The position numbers and the translations under genes were made by a program. The notes beneath the pieces were generated by a model. The model saw only the letters and a program-made list of their open reading frames with translations. It made no database searches and was not told the DNA's origin. Of a stretch of DNA of 24,832 bases, positions 14,357 to 22,560 are shown piece after piece. The DNA is from MFZZ01 sp964610165 (GTDB lineage Bacteria > Patescibacteriota > Microgenomatia > UBA1406 > GWC2-37-13): NCBI GenBank assembly GCA_964610165.1, contig CAZSUZ010000022.1:1-24832 (forward strand), given 5' to 3'. Position 1 is the stretch's first letter. Each line of letters opens with the position of its first letter.

Positions 14357-14969
14357 TTGGCGGAACAGGTGGCTCATATATAGTCTGAGGAGGAGTTTTT
14401 CTAAACTTCTTCCAGGCTATAAAGCCAATAATACATAGTAATGAAAGGATAATAAATATTATTCCTGGATTTGTTATGAAGTCTATTATTGGGTTAGAGT
14501 AATAAACTGGTGGTGGGCCAACTTTTATTTCACTTTTATTTTCTATCTTTGTTTCAGAAAGATCTACATTATTTTTTTGAGCTATCTCAGATTTCAAATC
14601 TTTTAAAGGAATTTCTACATAACTGGATGGTTCAATATTATAAACAACTTTTTGCTCTATTTTTTTAACTAATGTATGATTTTTGGTTAATACATATACT
14701 TTTCCTAAAGGTACTAATAGTTCACCTTTATTTGGTTCATCACTATTAATTAATGTATAGTTAGTTATTTCAGGATTTTTTTCCACTACTTGAATATAGT
14801 ATCCTTTCGATACTAATCTTTCGTATTGTTCCTTTGTCATAATACTTACCATTGCATTTACACCTGTTTCAGGATCTTCAAAATAACCAAAGATTTGCTC
14901 ATTATTTATAACAAGATATGTTTGGTCTGCTGGAGATTCATACTGAATAATAGTTAGATATTGATCCAT
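14349..14969 (-). CDS. Single-pass membrane protein of unknown function
   Basis: I do not recognise this 206-residue protein. Residues 1-150 are a polar, beta-rich region with no signal peptide. A single membrane helix spans about 166-186 and is followed by a basic cluster KKFRK and a Pro-rich tail (PPQTIYEPPVPPIN). The positive-inside rule would place the tail in the cytoplasm and the main domain outside, but with no signal peptide the opposite topology or a tail-anchored arrangement is possible. It begins 1 nt after the stop of the secreted Cys-rich protein gene, so the two are probably co-expressed. The last codons (EPPVPP) contain the 14-base core found at the right end of the GC-rich repeats. 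Confidence 0.8.
   Translation of the reverse strand: MDQYLTIIQYESPADQTYLVINNEQIFGYFEDPETGVNAMVSIMTKEQYERLVSKGYYIQVVEKNPEITNYTLINSDEPNKGELLVPLGKVYVLTKNHTLVKKIEQKVVYNIEPSSYVEIPLKDLKSEIAQKNNVDLSETKIENKSEIKVGPPPVYYSNPIIDFITNPGIIFIILSLLCIIGFIAWKKFRKTPPQTIYEPPVPPIN
14360..14373 (-). repeat. Solo copy of the repeat 3' core
   Basis: The minus strand here reads GCCACCTGTTCCGC, identical to the 14-base right end of GC-rich repeat copies 1 and 2 and sharing 13 bases with copy 3. No left end is present nearby. It lies within the final codons of the membrane-protein gene. Chance identity over 14 mostly GC bases in AT-rich DNA is improbable, but a low-complexity Pro-coding origin cannot be excluded. Confidence 0.5.
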
Positions 14970-14970
14970 A

Positions 14971-16539
14971 TTAGTTTCTTAAAAATTGAATAAAATTTGG
15001 TAAATCATTTCTTTCATCACCGCTTGCCCAGATTGCTAATGAATTAATCCTTGAAGGACCTTGTAAATTATTTAGTAAATGAGAATAACCACGACATTCT
15101 TCCCAACTTGCATTTTGTTTACACCATGAAGACATAATTTGAACCATTGATTCAAACTGTGGGCAAGCTTGTGCATGATTTCTAAAAAACGCAGTGCGTT
15201 CTCCAACTACTTGTGCTCTTTCTGCTTTATTTGTTCTACTAATCTGTTTTTGTTCCTGAAATGCAACACCATCTAAATAACATTTATCACCAATCATTGC
15301 TCTTGCAACAGCATCTTTATCTTGTCTATTAAAATATTCATTCCACATCGGAGTTACAGGACCGAGCATAAGTTTTAAGCCATACTGATCTGTTAATGTA
15401 CCCATTTTATTTATTGTATTTGTTGAAGAATTTGCGGAAAAAATAGCATCTAGTTCTGCTTGTGGTGTTCTACCATCACGTTCTGCATTGTATCCAATCC
15501 AAGTAATATTCGCCGCTTGTATTTGATCAAAATGATTTGTGAGAATTTGTTCTAATGCATTGAATTCTGAAATCATGATTATTTTTATAACGTTTCCATT
15601 TATATTTGAGAGTCCCGTAATTGCTCGTTGTGTATTTTGAGAGTTATAAGATCTGTTTAACATTGCATATACATAAGTTGGTGGATATTGATTATATGAT
15701 TCAACATAACTTCCATAATCTAAGGCAAGTGGTAAGTGGGTTGCTGATGGTCGAATTGTAGGACTTGATTGAACTGTTGGACTTATTACAGTTGTTGGAA
15801 TTGTTGTGGGCGATAGAGTAATTGTTGTTGGTTGACTAGTTGGAGAGATAATTTTTGTTGGTGTGAGTGTTGTTGCTGAAGAAGGTTTTGATGTCGGAAC
15901 AATAGTATTTGTTATCGCAGGTGTGTTAGAAACTGCTGGAGTGTCTGTTATTTGAGGTGGTTCTTTGTTAGGTAAACAAGAGCCATATACTCCAGTCATT
16001 GTACATGTTGCAACACAACCAGGTGCAAGTTCTACAGTTTCTACAACTCGTTTTGCATTTTTATCTGTGCCACCATCACATTGGGCATGCATTCCATTTC
16101 CAGAAACACAAGCTGCACAGGTATATTTTTCACAATTAATAGTTATAGTTTTATTAGATGTATTTGTAATTGTTGTTCCATTTATTGTTTCACTTTGTGA
16201 ACAAGTAATGTCTTCACTACCATCTTGATCTAAATCACGCATAGATGGAACAGATACGCCACCTTCGTGTTGTTGTAACCCACAAGAAGGTGCACTCCAA
16301 GCATTCCAACAACGTCCTTGATTATCAAACACCCAGTCAACTTGTTGTGTTCCGGTTGAAAGTTCTTGTGAGAAAGTTAAAGTTGAATCTATAGGTACAG
16401 AAGTTGGTGAACGTTGTTCAAACTGAAGTAATCCTTGTTGTTGTTGAGCAAAAATATAATGTCTAACTGTTTGGTTAGTGAGCGCTAAAACAATAGTAAT
16501 AATAAAAAGTAAGGAAAGCAATACTATATTTCTTTTCAT
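14971..16539 (-). CDS. Secreted or anchored modular surface protein
   Basis: This 522-residue protein has an N-terminal hydrophobic segment (about 4-21) acting as signal peptide or anchor. Residues 70-190 form a Cys-rich domain with ten cysteines (77, 86, 113, 136, 141, 144, 154, 175, 179, 188) and a calcium-loop-like DLDQDGSED (102-110). Residues 195-268 are a Thr/Ser/Pro-rich linker with many repeats of a TPT or SPT kind, a likely extended and possibly glycosylated stalk. The C-terminal part (about 270-522) is globular, with stretches such as ITWIGYNAERDG, YGLKLMLGPVTPMWNE and INSLAIWASGDE that recall a TIM-barrel glycosidase, though I cannot place it in a family. It shares a transcript with the following membrane protein and sits beside envelope glycan genes. 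Enzymatic function is speculative. Confidence 0.85.
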   Translation of the reverse strand: MKRNIVLLSLLFIITIVLALTNQTVRHYIFAQQQQGLLQFEQRSPTSVPIDSTLTFSQELSTGTQQVDWVFDNQGRCWNAWSAPSCGLQQHEGGVSVPSMRDLDQDGSEDITCSQSETINGTTITNTSNKTITINCEKYTCAACVSGNGMHAQCDGGTDKNAKRVVETVELAPGCVATCTMTGVYGSCLPNKEPPQITDTPAVSNTPAITNTIVPTSKPSSATTLTPTKIISPTSQPTTITLSPTTIPTTVISPTVQSSPTIRPSATHLPLALDYGSYVESYNQYPPTYVYAMLNRSYNSQNTQRAITGLSNINGNVIKIIMISEFNALEQILTNHFDQIQAANITWIGYNAERDGRTPQAELDAIFSANSSTNTINKMGTLTDQYGLKLMLGPVTPMWNEYFNRQDKDAVARAMIGDKCYLDGVAFQEQKQISRTNKAERAQVVGERTAFFRNHAQACPQFESMVQIMSSWCKQNASWEECRGYSHLLNNLQGPSRINSLAIWASGDERNDLPNFIQFLRN

Positions 16540-16549
16540 GAATATATTT

Positions 16550-16555
16550 ATTCTA
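16550..16555 (-). promoter_or_regulatory. Possible -10 element for the surface-protein gene
   Basis: The minus strand carries TAGAAT 10 nt before the ATG at 16539, the same hexamer and nearly the same distance as in the ftsH and tsaC-tsaE promoters. There is no TGn extension and no clear -35. Weak support. Confidence 0.35.
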
Positions 16556-16563
16556 CACTACTA

Positions 16564-17565
16564 TTATTTAGTTAATTTTAGGAGAATATTTCGAACTTGA
16601 TGGGCAAGATTATATCCTTGGTAAAGCATCGAATTAATTATTAAATCATAACTCCCTACAAATTCTACAAAACGTGTACCATACCCTTCCTTAAAACGAG
16701 TAAAACCACTCCAAGGACTTGAAGGATCATAATCTGGAGGAAGAGATCCCCACATATCAAAATTTGTAGCACCTAATTTTTTTCCTAGTTTTATTGCTTC
16801 CCACATAATTAAATTTGAAGCCATAACATCTCTATGTTCTTCGGAAGAGCCACCATATGGATAATAAAGCGTCTTATTAAAGTAAAACAATTCATAAGCA
16901 GATAATGGTTTTCCTTCAAAATAAGCAATAAGAATATGTGCCATACCTTTTTTTAAATGATCCCAAATAATGCGATGATATTGTTTTGTATGACCATAAT
17001 ATTTTTGTCTATCAGTAGTTTCAAAATACAAATGTATAAATTTTTCAAATCCTTCATCTGTAGATTCTTCTTTAACAGAAACACCTTTTTTTTCGGCTAA
17101 GCGAATGTTATATCTGGTTTTAGATTTCATTTCTTTTAATAACGTGTCTTCGGATTTAGAAATGTCTAACATTTGTGTCCATTCTGGAAATAGAGGATGA
17201 GAAGATGGTACTAGACGGCTTGATAATCGTTTTGAGTTAAGAGTTGCATTTTTTTCTACATAAGGTTCTATTTTTATAAATACAAGATTATGATCTTTTC
17301 CAAATTGTTCGAGGAATTCTATTATTTCTTTTGAAGGAAATACAGATCTGGGTAAATATCCAACAGATAGATGTGTATGAGGAATAGGGTGAAGAGTCAT
17401 TTGAAAAATGTTTACTAATTGTTCATTATCAAATTCTCCGATTTTAATAACAGTAATGCCTGTTGCTTTTCTTGCTTCTCCCCATTCCCATGATTGCATT
17501 GGATGTTGTGCAACTGCATTTATTTGTTCTTTTGTGATTGTATCTGGTAAAAGTTGTACTGACAT
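16564..17565 (-). CDS. FemA/FemB-family peptidoglycan bridge aminoacyltransferase
   Basis: FemAB enzymes use aminoacyl-tRNA to add amino acids to the peptide of lipid II or peptidoglycan. This 333-residue protein has the two-GNAT architecture: QSWEWGEARKATG near the N-terminus, YLPRSVFP (70-77), the MKSKTRYNIRLAEKKGV segment that is highly typical of the family, and a second half with PYGGSSEEHRDVMASNLIMW and GATNFDMWG, ending in SGFTRFKEGYGT. Such proteins are frequent in Patescibacteria, often several per genome. The coiled-coil insert of staphylococcal FemA is missing, giving a compact form. The gene lies between glycosyltransferase genes and the secreted protein, consistent with cell-wall work. 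The amino acid it transfers cannot be told from sequence. Confidence 0.9.
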   Translation of the reverse strand: MSVQLLPDTITKEQINAVAQHPMQSWEWGEARKATGITVIKIGEFDNEQLVNIFQMTLHPIPHTHLSVGYLPRSVFPSKEIIEFLEQFGKDHNLVFIKIEPYVEKNATLNSKRLSSRLVPSSHPLFPEWTQMLDISKSEDTLLKEMKSKTRYNIRLAEKKGVSVKEESTDEGFEKFIHLYFETTDRQKYYGHTKQYHRIIWDHLKKGMAHILIAYFEGKPLSAYELFYFNKTLYYPYGGSSEEHRDVMASNLIMWEAIKLGKKLGATNFDMWGSLPPDYDPSSPWSGFTRFKEGYGTRFVEFVGSYDLIINSMLYQGYNLAHQVRNILLKLTK

Positions 17566-17583
17566 ATAAATTTTTTTTATATA

Positions 17584-17678
17584 GGCGCGTTCCAGATTCT
17601 GTCGCTCAACAGCCCCAAGAAAATATCGCCGTTACCGTCTCATTTTTTGGGGCTCCCCGTTTCGCGCCACCTGTTCCG
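17584..17678 (+). repeat. GC-rich intergenic repeat, copy 3 with a different hairpin
   Basis: This copy lies between two leftward genes, so it is antisense to them, unlike copies 1 and 2, which run with their genes. The ends are those of the family: GGCGCGTTCCAGATTCTG at left and TTCGCGCCACCTGTTCCG at right. The outermost GGCGCG (17584-17589) is fully complementary to CGCGCC (17663-17668). The middle is unrelated in sequence to copies 1 and 2: AGCCCCAA (17611-17618) pairs with TTGGGGCT (17647-17654), enclosing an AT-rich loop. A run of Ts follows the right end. Confidence 0.85.
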
Positions 17679-17702
17679 GTTTTTTGTTAATATAAATTAC
17701 TA

Positions 17703-18800
17703 TCAAATCGCATTCTTTAGAATCTCTAATGTTTCTTTTGCACTACGTTCCCAAGAAAATTCTTTAATACGTTCTTTACCTTTCTGAATAAGTTTTTTTG
17801 CAAGATCTTTATCTTCATATAATCTTTCAATATCTTGAAGTAAATCTTTTTCATCTTTAGCATCAAAATATAAACAAGCATCTCCACCAATTTCTGGCAA
17901 ACTAGAAGTATGAGAACTAATTACTGGACAATTATGAGCCATTGCTTCTAAAATTGGAATTCCAAATCCTTCATATAAAGATGGCATTACAAAACAAAGA
18001 GCATTTTTATACAATTCTGAAACATCAGCGTCTGGAATGTAGTCAGTAAATATAACTGTTTCAGATAAACCTTGTGTCTTTACTTCTTCAAAAATGCTGT
18101 CATATAACCATCCTTTTTTTCCTACTAAAACCAATTTAAACTCAGGATTTTTTTCATGAAATAGTTTGAAAGCTTTGATAAGTGTTGGTACATTTTTTCG
18201 CGGTTGCAAGGTGCCAACATATAATAAAAATTTATTTTTTTGAAGTTGTAAATCTTCTATGATTGTTGATTTATGTTTATCTACGTTTTTTTCAAAACCG
18301 TTATACACAACATGTACACGAGATTCTGGCAAAGAATAAAAATGTCTTATATCTTTTTTTGTTGTTTTGGAAACAGCAATAACAGTAGATGCAATATCCA
18401 AACTATAACTTGTCCAGTTTTTAAGTTGAAAAAGATCTTTTTTTCTAAATTCTTGTGGAAAATAGAAAAAAGATAAATCATGAATAGTAACTACAATTGG
18501 GAATGGACAGTAGCGTGGGGCATAATGAGCTGGTGCAAAATAGACATCAATATTTGTTCTAAAATAAAGATGAATTGGCAAAAATATTTGTGACCATAAA
18601 AACTTTGCTGGAACAACTTCATATTTAAAATATGTGTTTTCTTTTGGAAGAAAAGACATGGGAGGATTACGAAGAAATATTTTAAATTGCGTTTCATCTG
18701 ACGCATGCTTTTGAAAATATTCAAGGAGTTTTATTGTGTACACAGAGACACCAACTTTTTTTTCTACATTTGCTTCGTTCCCATCGATTCCAATAATCAT
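17703..18800 (-). CDS. GT4-like glycosyltransferase A
   Basis: A 365-residue GT-B-fold glycosyltransferase that moves a sugar from a nucleotide donor to a growing surface glycan in the cytoplasm. The N-terminal acceptor domain opens with GIDGNEANVEKKVGVSVYT; the C-terminal donor domain has YVGTLQPRKNVPTLIKAF and the E-x7-E type signature EGFGIPILEAMA, followed by SSLPEIGGDA. These are standard for family GT4. The reading frame ends with three consecutive stop codons TGA-TAG-TAA. It starts 7 nt after the next gene's stop, so the two are in one operon, and the pair look like diverged duplicates. The sugar and linkage cannot be predicted. Confidence 0.92.
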   Translation of the reverse strand: MIIGIDGNEANVEKKVGVSVYTIKLLEYFQKHASDETQFKIFLRNPPMSFLPKENTYFKYEVVPAKFLWSQIFLPIHLYFRTNIDVYFAPAHYAPRYCPFPIVVTIHDLSFFYFPQEFRKKDLFQLKNWTSYSLDIASTVIAVSKTTKKDIRHFYSLPESRVHVVYNGFEKNVDKHKSTIIEDLQLQKNKFLLYVGTLQPRKNVPTLIKAFKLFHEKNPEFKLVLVGKKGWLYDSIFEEVKTQGLSETVIFTDYIPDADVSELYKNALCFVMPSLYEGFGIPILEAMAHNCPVISSHTSSLPEIGGDACLYFDAKDEKDLLQDIERLYEDKDLAKKLIQKGKERIKEFSWERSAKETLEILKNAI

Positions 18801-18806
18801 AGAGTA

Positions 18807-18812
18807 ATTATA
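18807..18812 (-). promoter_or_regulatory. Possible internal -10 at the start of glycosyltransferase A
   Basis: The minus strand reads TATAAT across the stop of the upstream gene, 6 nt before the ATG at 18800, mirroring the TATAAT before sufS. Without a -35 it may be chance, since TATAA includes a stop codon at a gene junction. Confidence 0.2.
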
Positions 18813-19911
18813 GCTTTTTTTCGAAAGATTTGAGAAGAGTTGCTACATAATTCTTCCATGTAAATTCCCGTGCTTTTAATTTACCTTTATCAATTAAATC
18901 TTTTCTTAATTTTTGGTTTGTAATTATAGTTTCTAATTTACTTGCAATATCTTCAGTTTTAAATGGATCAAAAGTAAGTGCAGCATTATTTGTTGCAAGT
19001 TCTGCTAGTGAAGAATTATTACTGGTAATAACAGGACATTCATTACTCATTGCTTCAACTACAGGATATCCAAATCCTTCGTAAATTGATGGATAAGCAA
19101 AACAGAGTGCAGATTGATATAACGCAGTTAAAATCTCATCATTTACATAGCCTGGAAGAATAATATCATCATGTTTTTCAATATCTGTATCCCACCCTTG
19201 CATACCAACAATTACTAGAGCTGGTAGATTTTTATGCTTTTTTTGAAGCATTGTATATGCCTTAATAAGTCTTTCAAGATTTTTTCTTGGCTCAAGTTTT
19301 CCTACGGTTAGAATAAATTCTTTTGGAATTCGAAAGTTAGATTTAATTTCTGTTATAAAATTACTATCCATTCTCATTGGGGTATCTACGCCAGGGTAAT
19401 TGACGACTACCTTTTTACCAATATCATAGTATTCTTTTAAATCTGAAGCTGTTGATTGTGAATCTGCAAAAATAATTTTTGATTCTTTTGAAACCCAATC
19501 GAGTCTTTTTTGTTGTGTTTTTAAAATTGTTTCATGAACTGTTTCAGGATATTTTTTAAAGACTAAATCATGAACAATTGTTGCTTTGTTAACGTTTAAT
19601 GAAGGTTCTGTCCAATCTGAAGTTATAAACCAATCAAGATTATTTGCTGGATTAATAATACTACCAACAGAATGAAAATCATTCCACAAGACAGATAAAA
19701 TTCGAGGTGGAATGGGCCATTTAATAAGCTTCTGACCTTTGGAATTTATATTACTTTCTATTGTAATAGGCAACTCTTGTCGTGATGAAAAGAAAAATGT
19801 CCATTCATTTTTTGAGTCATGTTCTAAAATGCCATTCACTAATCCTTCCGTAAAACGGGCAACTCCGGTACCTTTATAAACTATTTGAGAAATATCTATA
19901 CCAATTTTCAT
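18808..19911 (-). CDS. GT4-like glycosyltransferase B
   Basis: A 367-residue GT-B glycosyltransferase with the same plan as its downstream neighbour. It opens with MKIGIDISQIVYKGTGVARFT and carries LTVGKLEPRKNLERLIKAY and EGFGYPVVEAMSNECPV in the donor domain. Shared wording with glycosyltransferase A (KLEPRKN/TLQPRKN, YPSIYEGFG/MPSLYEGFG) suggests an old duplication. It begins 1 nt after the stop of the next upstream gene, so it is part of one leftward operon. Donor and acceptor are unknown; successive action with A on one lipid-linked glycan is a reasonable inference. Confidence 0.92.
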   Translation of the reverse strand: MKIGIDISQIVYKGTGVARFTEGLVNGILEHDSKNEWTFFFSSRQELPITIESNINSKGQKLIKWPIPPRILSVLWNDFHSVGSIINPANNLDWFITSDWTEPSLNVNKATIVHDLVFKKYPETVHETILKTQQKRLDWVSKESKIIFADSQSTASDLKEYYDIGKKVVVNYPGVDTPMRMDSNFITEIKSNFRIPKEFILTVGKLEPRKNLERLIKAYTMLQKKHKNLPALVIVGMQGWDTDIEKHDDIILPGYVNDEILTALYQSALCFAYPSIYEGFGYPVVEAMSNECPVITSNNSSLAELATNNAALTFDPFKTEDIASKLETIITNQKLRKDLIDKGKLKAREFTWKNYVATLLKSFEKKL

Positions 19912-19912
19912 A

Positions 19913-21109
19913 TTAGCGCATTATGCCTTTGTAAACTTTTTCTAATTTATCAGCAATTGCTTTCCAACTATATTTTTCTTTTGCAAGGGTAAAAGCATTT
20001 TCTTGAATCGTTTTATATAATGTTTCATCATTCAAAATATGTACAATATTGCTTACAAATTCATCTGGATTTTGTGCAATAAGAACATGTTTTTTATTCT
20101 GAACATCAAGTCCTTGAACACCTGTTTTAGTAGACACAACGGGCAAACCAGAAGCCATACTTGCTAAGATTTTTAATCTTGTGCCACCTGGACCATAAAT
20201 TGGAGCAATAAATAGAGTTGCAGAATGATACAAATGTTTTACTTGTTGTTCATCATCTGGTTTTAAGTCGATAATCTTAATTTTTTCATGAGAATCTACG
20301 GTTAGTTTAGTAGAACTATTTTGTCCAGCAATAATCAGTTCTGCATCTGGCAATTGTTCATGTAGTTTAGGAAATACTTTATTAATTAAATATTCTGCAG
20401 CTTCTACATTTTGAAGCCAGAAAAAATTGCCAATAAATAAGAGTTTTGGATTTTTTAAAAGTACTTCTGGAAATTTATCAACAAACATTTCGTCTCCAGC
20501 TCCATTTGGAATAATCACCGGTTTTAAATTTGGTAATAATTTTTTAATCTGTTCTTGATCCGCCTCTGAAACTGTGGCAACTAAATTTGCTTTTTTCCAA
20601 TAATATTGTTCCCAATATTTTAGTTTGAAAATATCTAGCCATAAAGGCCAGCGAATAATAAAAGGTAGTGGAGAAATATAATGTTGATATACTTTATATT
20701 CAATAGTTTGCTCTACTAATAAAACTGGCACATTGGTTGAAGGAATATGGGGCATTATATAAAACGTTTCAGCATGAATAACGTCATAATGATTTGTTGC
20801 AAGGAGTTTTTTAATTGTTTCATGAGCTTCATTTGAATAATTTCTTACGACTAAAAAAGGCATTGCCGTAAAAACTGCACGCAAAATATTCATTATCTGC
20901 CAGGGTTTTTCTGGACGTTTACACAAATATATTTCGCGACAGTATTCTTTTAGTTTTTCAGCATACTTTTTATCATCTTCATTTTTATATAAAGAGACCA
21001 ATGTTACATCATGATTTTCACGTAAATATTTTAATAAATATAATGTTCTAATTTGTCCACCCGATGCAGGAGGATATGGCAAATATGGAGTCAGCATTAA
21101 TATTTTCAT
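19913..21109 (-). CDS. GT-B glycosyltransferase C
   Basis: A 398-residue glycosyltransferase of a different branch from A and B. The N-terminus MKILMLTPYLPYPPASGGQI has the glycine-rich loop typical of GT4-like enzymes that start with PYPP. The donor domain includes LLFIGNFFWLQNVEAAEYL and GPGGTRLKILASMASGLPVV, followed by STKTGVQGLDV. The usual first Glu of the EX7E motif is replaced in this branch by GGTRLK, which is common in related proteins. It is spaced 7 nt from the preceding membrane transferase gene. Role in surface glycan synthesis is inferred from the company it keeps. Confidence 0.9.
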   Translation of the reverse strand: MKILMLTPYLPYPPASGGQIRTLYLLKYLRENHDVTLVSLYKNEDDKKYAEKLKEYCREIYLCKRPEKPWQIMNILRAVFTAMPFLVVRNYSNEAHETIKKLLATNHYDVIHAETFYIMPHIPSTNVPVLLVEQTIEYKVYQHYISPLPFIIRWPLWLDIFKLKYWEQYYWKKANLVATVSEADQEQIKKLLPNLKPVIIPNGAGDEMFVDKFPEVLLKNPKLLFIGNFFWLQNVEAAEYLINKVFPKLHEQLPDAELIIAGQNSSTKLTVDSHEKIKIIDLKPDDEQQVKHLYHSATLFIAPIYGPGGTRLKILASMASGLPVVSTKTGVQGLDVQNKKHVLIAQNPDEFVSNIVHILNDETLYKTIQENAFTLAKEKYSWKAIADKLEKVYKGIMR

Positions 21110-21116
21110 AATATAT

Positions 21117-22547
21117 TTAAAGTTTAATTATGGAGAATTTTTCATTATCAACCAAAATTGTATAACCTTGTTCCTTTAACTCATCAGAAATATTTTTTTT
21201 GCTTGTAACAAAATAAGAGTAACCTTGTTCTTTGAATTGTGCTATTGTTTTATTTCTTCCTGGTGAACCTTTTCTATCTGCTAAATATAAAATAGTAGAA
21301 TCGCCATCGGTATCTGTCACAATAAGATCATCTTCTTGGGTAAATGTGGTAATGAGTTTTGCAATCTGTACTGTATCTTGCGGATATTGATAAAAGTTTT
21401 TTACCTTATCATAAGAAACTACAAAAGAAATAAGAATTGTTAGAACAATCACAGGATATGCTAAGAATTGATTAAAAACTGTACGTGCATTAAGAACCTG
21501 TGCTATACCTAGTCCTGTAATTATTGCAACTGCTGGTAGGGCAATTATTTGATAATATTCATATTGAAAATTTGCAGCTTGCATTGCAAGTAAATATAAT
21601 GTGGCTGAAGTAAGAATACTTATTAAAAAATATTTTTTTATATTTGCGATAGTGCCTAGAATAAAAAAGCCGCTTAGAAATATACCTAGAACTAAAACAC
21701 CAAATCGATCAATCAAAATTGTTCTAAAATACGCAGTGCTAAAAAAAATATTCTGCAAATTTGTATTTGCCGATCCATACTGGAAAAATTTTTCATTTAA
21801 TGGAATGCCTTCAGGAAATTGTTGAATAAAGAGATTCCAAAGAATAAGTGGTGTTAAACCAATAATAGGATATATATATATTTGCCATTTTTTAAACACG
21901 TCAAACTGATACTGTGAAAGGAATAAAAAACCTGTAGCAATCGTATAAAAAATTGTTGTGGGTTTTATAACAAGTGCCATAGAATATACAAGAATACTTA
22001 AGAAAAATAATAGTATGTTTCGTTTTGTGTCTTTAAGATATAAATATAATAACCATAAAGAAATAAACATAAATGAAACAGCAGTTGTTTCTGGAATTAC
22101 TATTCTTGAAAAATAAATAAAGAAAGGTAATATTGCATAAATTATGGCACCAAATGCTCCTGCTACTCGAGAATGCTCTTTTAACCCAAAATAATACAAA
22201 ATTGCAATGATAGGTAATGAAAATAGTATGGAAGTTAGTCTTGCATATACCTCAAGTGATGTAATCGGTAGATATCTATAAAAGAATCCGAATACTGCAC
22301 TATACATTGGAAATTCAGCAAAATAATATCCATTTGGATTCTCATTTCCTGACTGCATATTTGAAATATCGTTGGTTTTAGGTTGAAGAAGATTAAAACC
22401 ATTTATCGCAAAATTTTTACCTACGGAAGCAACTGCAGTTTGTTTTTGTGAGTGTAAATCTGCTAAGGGATCATTTATTTTATAAAGCCTGAGCGTAAAT
22501 GCAATTACTAAAATAATACTCAAAATTATATAATCATGCTTTTTCAT
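21117..22547 (-). CDS. GT39/PMT-like membrane glycosyltransferase
   Basis: A polytopic membrane protein with about ten or more hydrophobic helices, resembling the PMT_2/ArnT class that uses polyprenyl-phosphate sugars outside the membrane. I place the start at 22547 (MKKHDYIIL), giving 476 residues; an in-frame ATG at 22628 would overlap the upstream gene by 68 bp and add 27 residues that look unlike the family. Right after the first helix comes PLADLHSQKQTAVASVGKNF, the likely catalytic acidic loop. The last 100 residues form a soluble domain with FTQEDDLIVTDTDGDSTILY. It may add sugars to a surface protein or lipid glycan. Substrate unknown. Confidence 0.87.
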   Translation of the reverse strand: MKKHDYIILSIILVIAFTLRLYKINDPLADLHSQKQTAVASVGKNFAINGFNLLQPKTNDISNMQSGNENPNGYYFAEFPMYSAVFGFFYRYLPITSLEVYARLTSILFSLPIIAILYYFGLKEHSRVAGAFGAIIYAILPFFIYFSRIVIPETTAVSFMFISLWLLYLYLKDTKRNILLFFLSILVYSMALVIKPTTIFYTIATGFLFLSQYQFDVFKKWQIYIYPIIGLTPLILWNLFIQQFPEGIPLNEKFFQYGSANTNLQNIFFSTAYFRTILIDRFGVLVLGIFLSGFFILGTIANIKKYFLISILTSATLYLLAMQAANFQYEYYQIIALPAVAIITGLGIAQVLNARTVFNQFLAYPVIVLTILISFVVSYDKVKNFYQYPQDTVQIAKLITTFTQEDDLIVTDTDGDSTILYLADRKGSPGRNKTIAQFKEQGYSYFVTSKKNISDELKEQGYTILVDNEKFSIIKL

Positions 22548-22560
22548 ACGAAAAGAAACA

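Noticed and set aside
2884..17678. The repeats as a CRISPR array
   Set aside because: Copies are single, far apart and in gene gaps, with no regular spacers and no cas genes.
17584..17690. Copy 3 with its following T-run as a simple terminator
   Set aside because: The T-run is on the plus strand while the adjacent genes read leftward, and copies 1 and 2 have no T-run.
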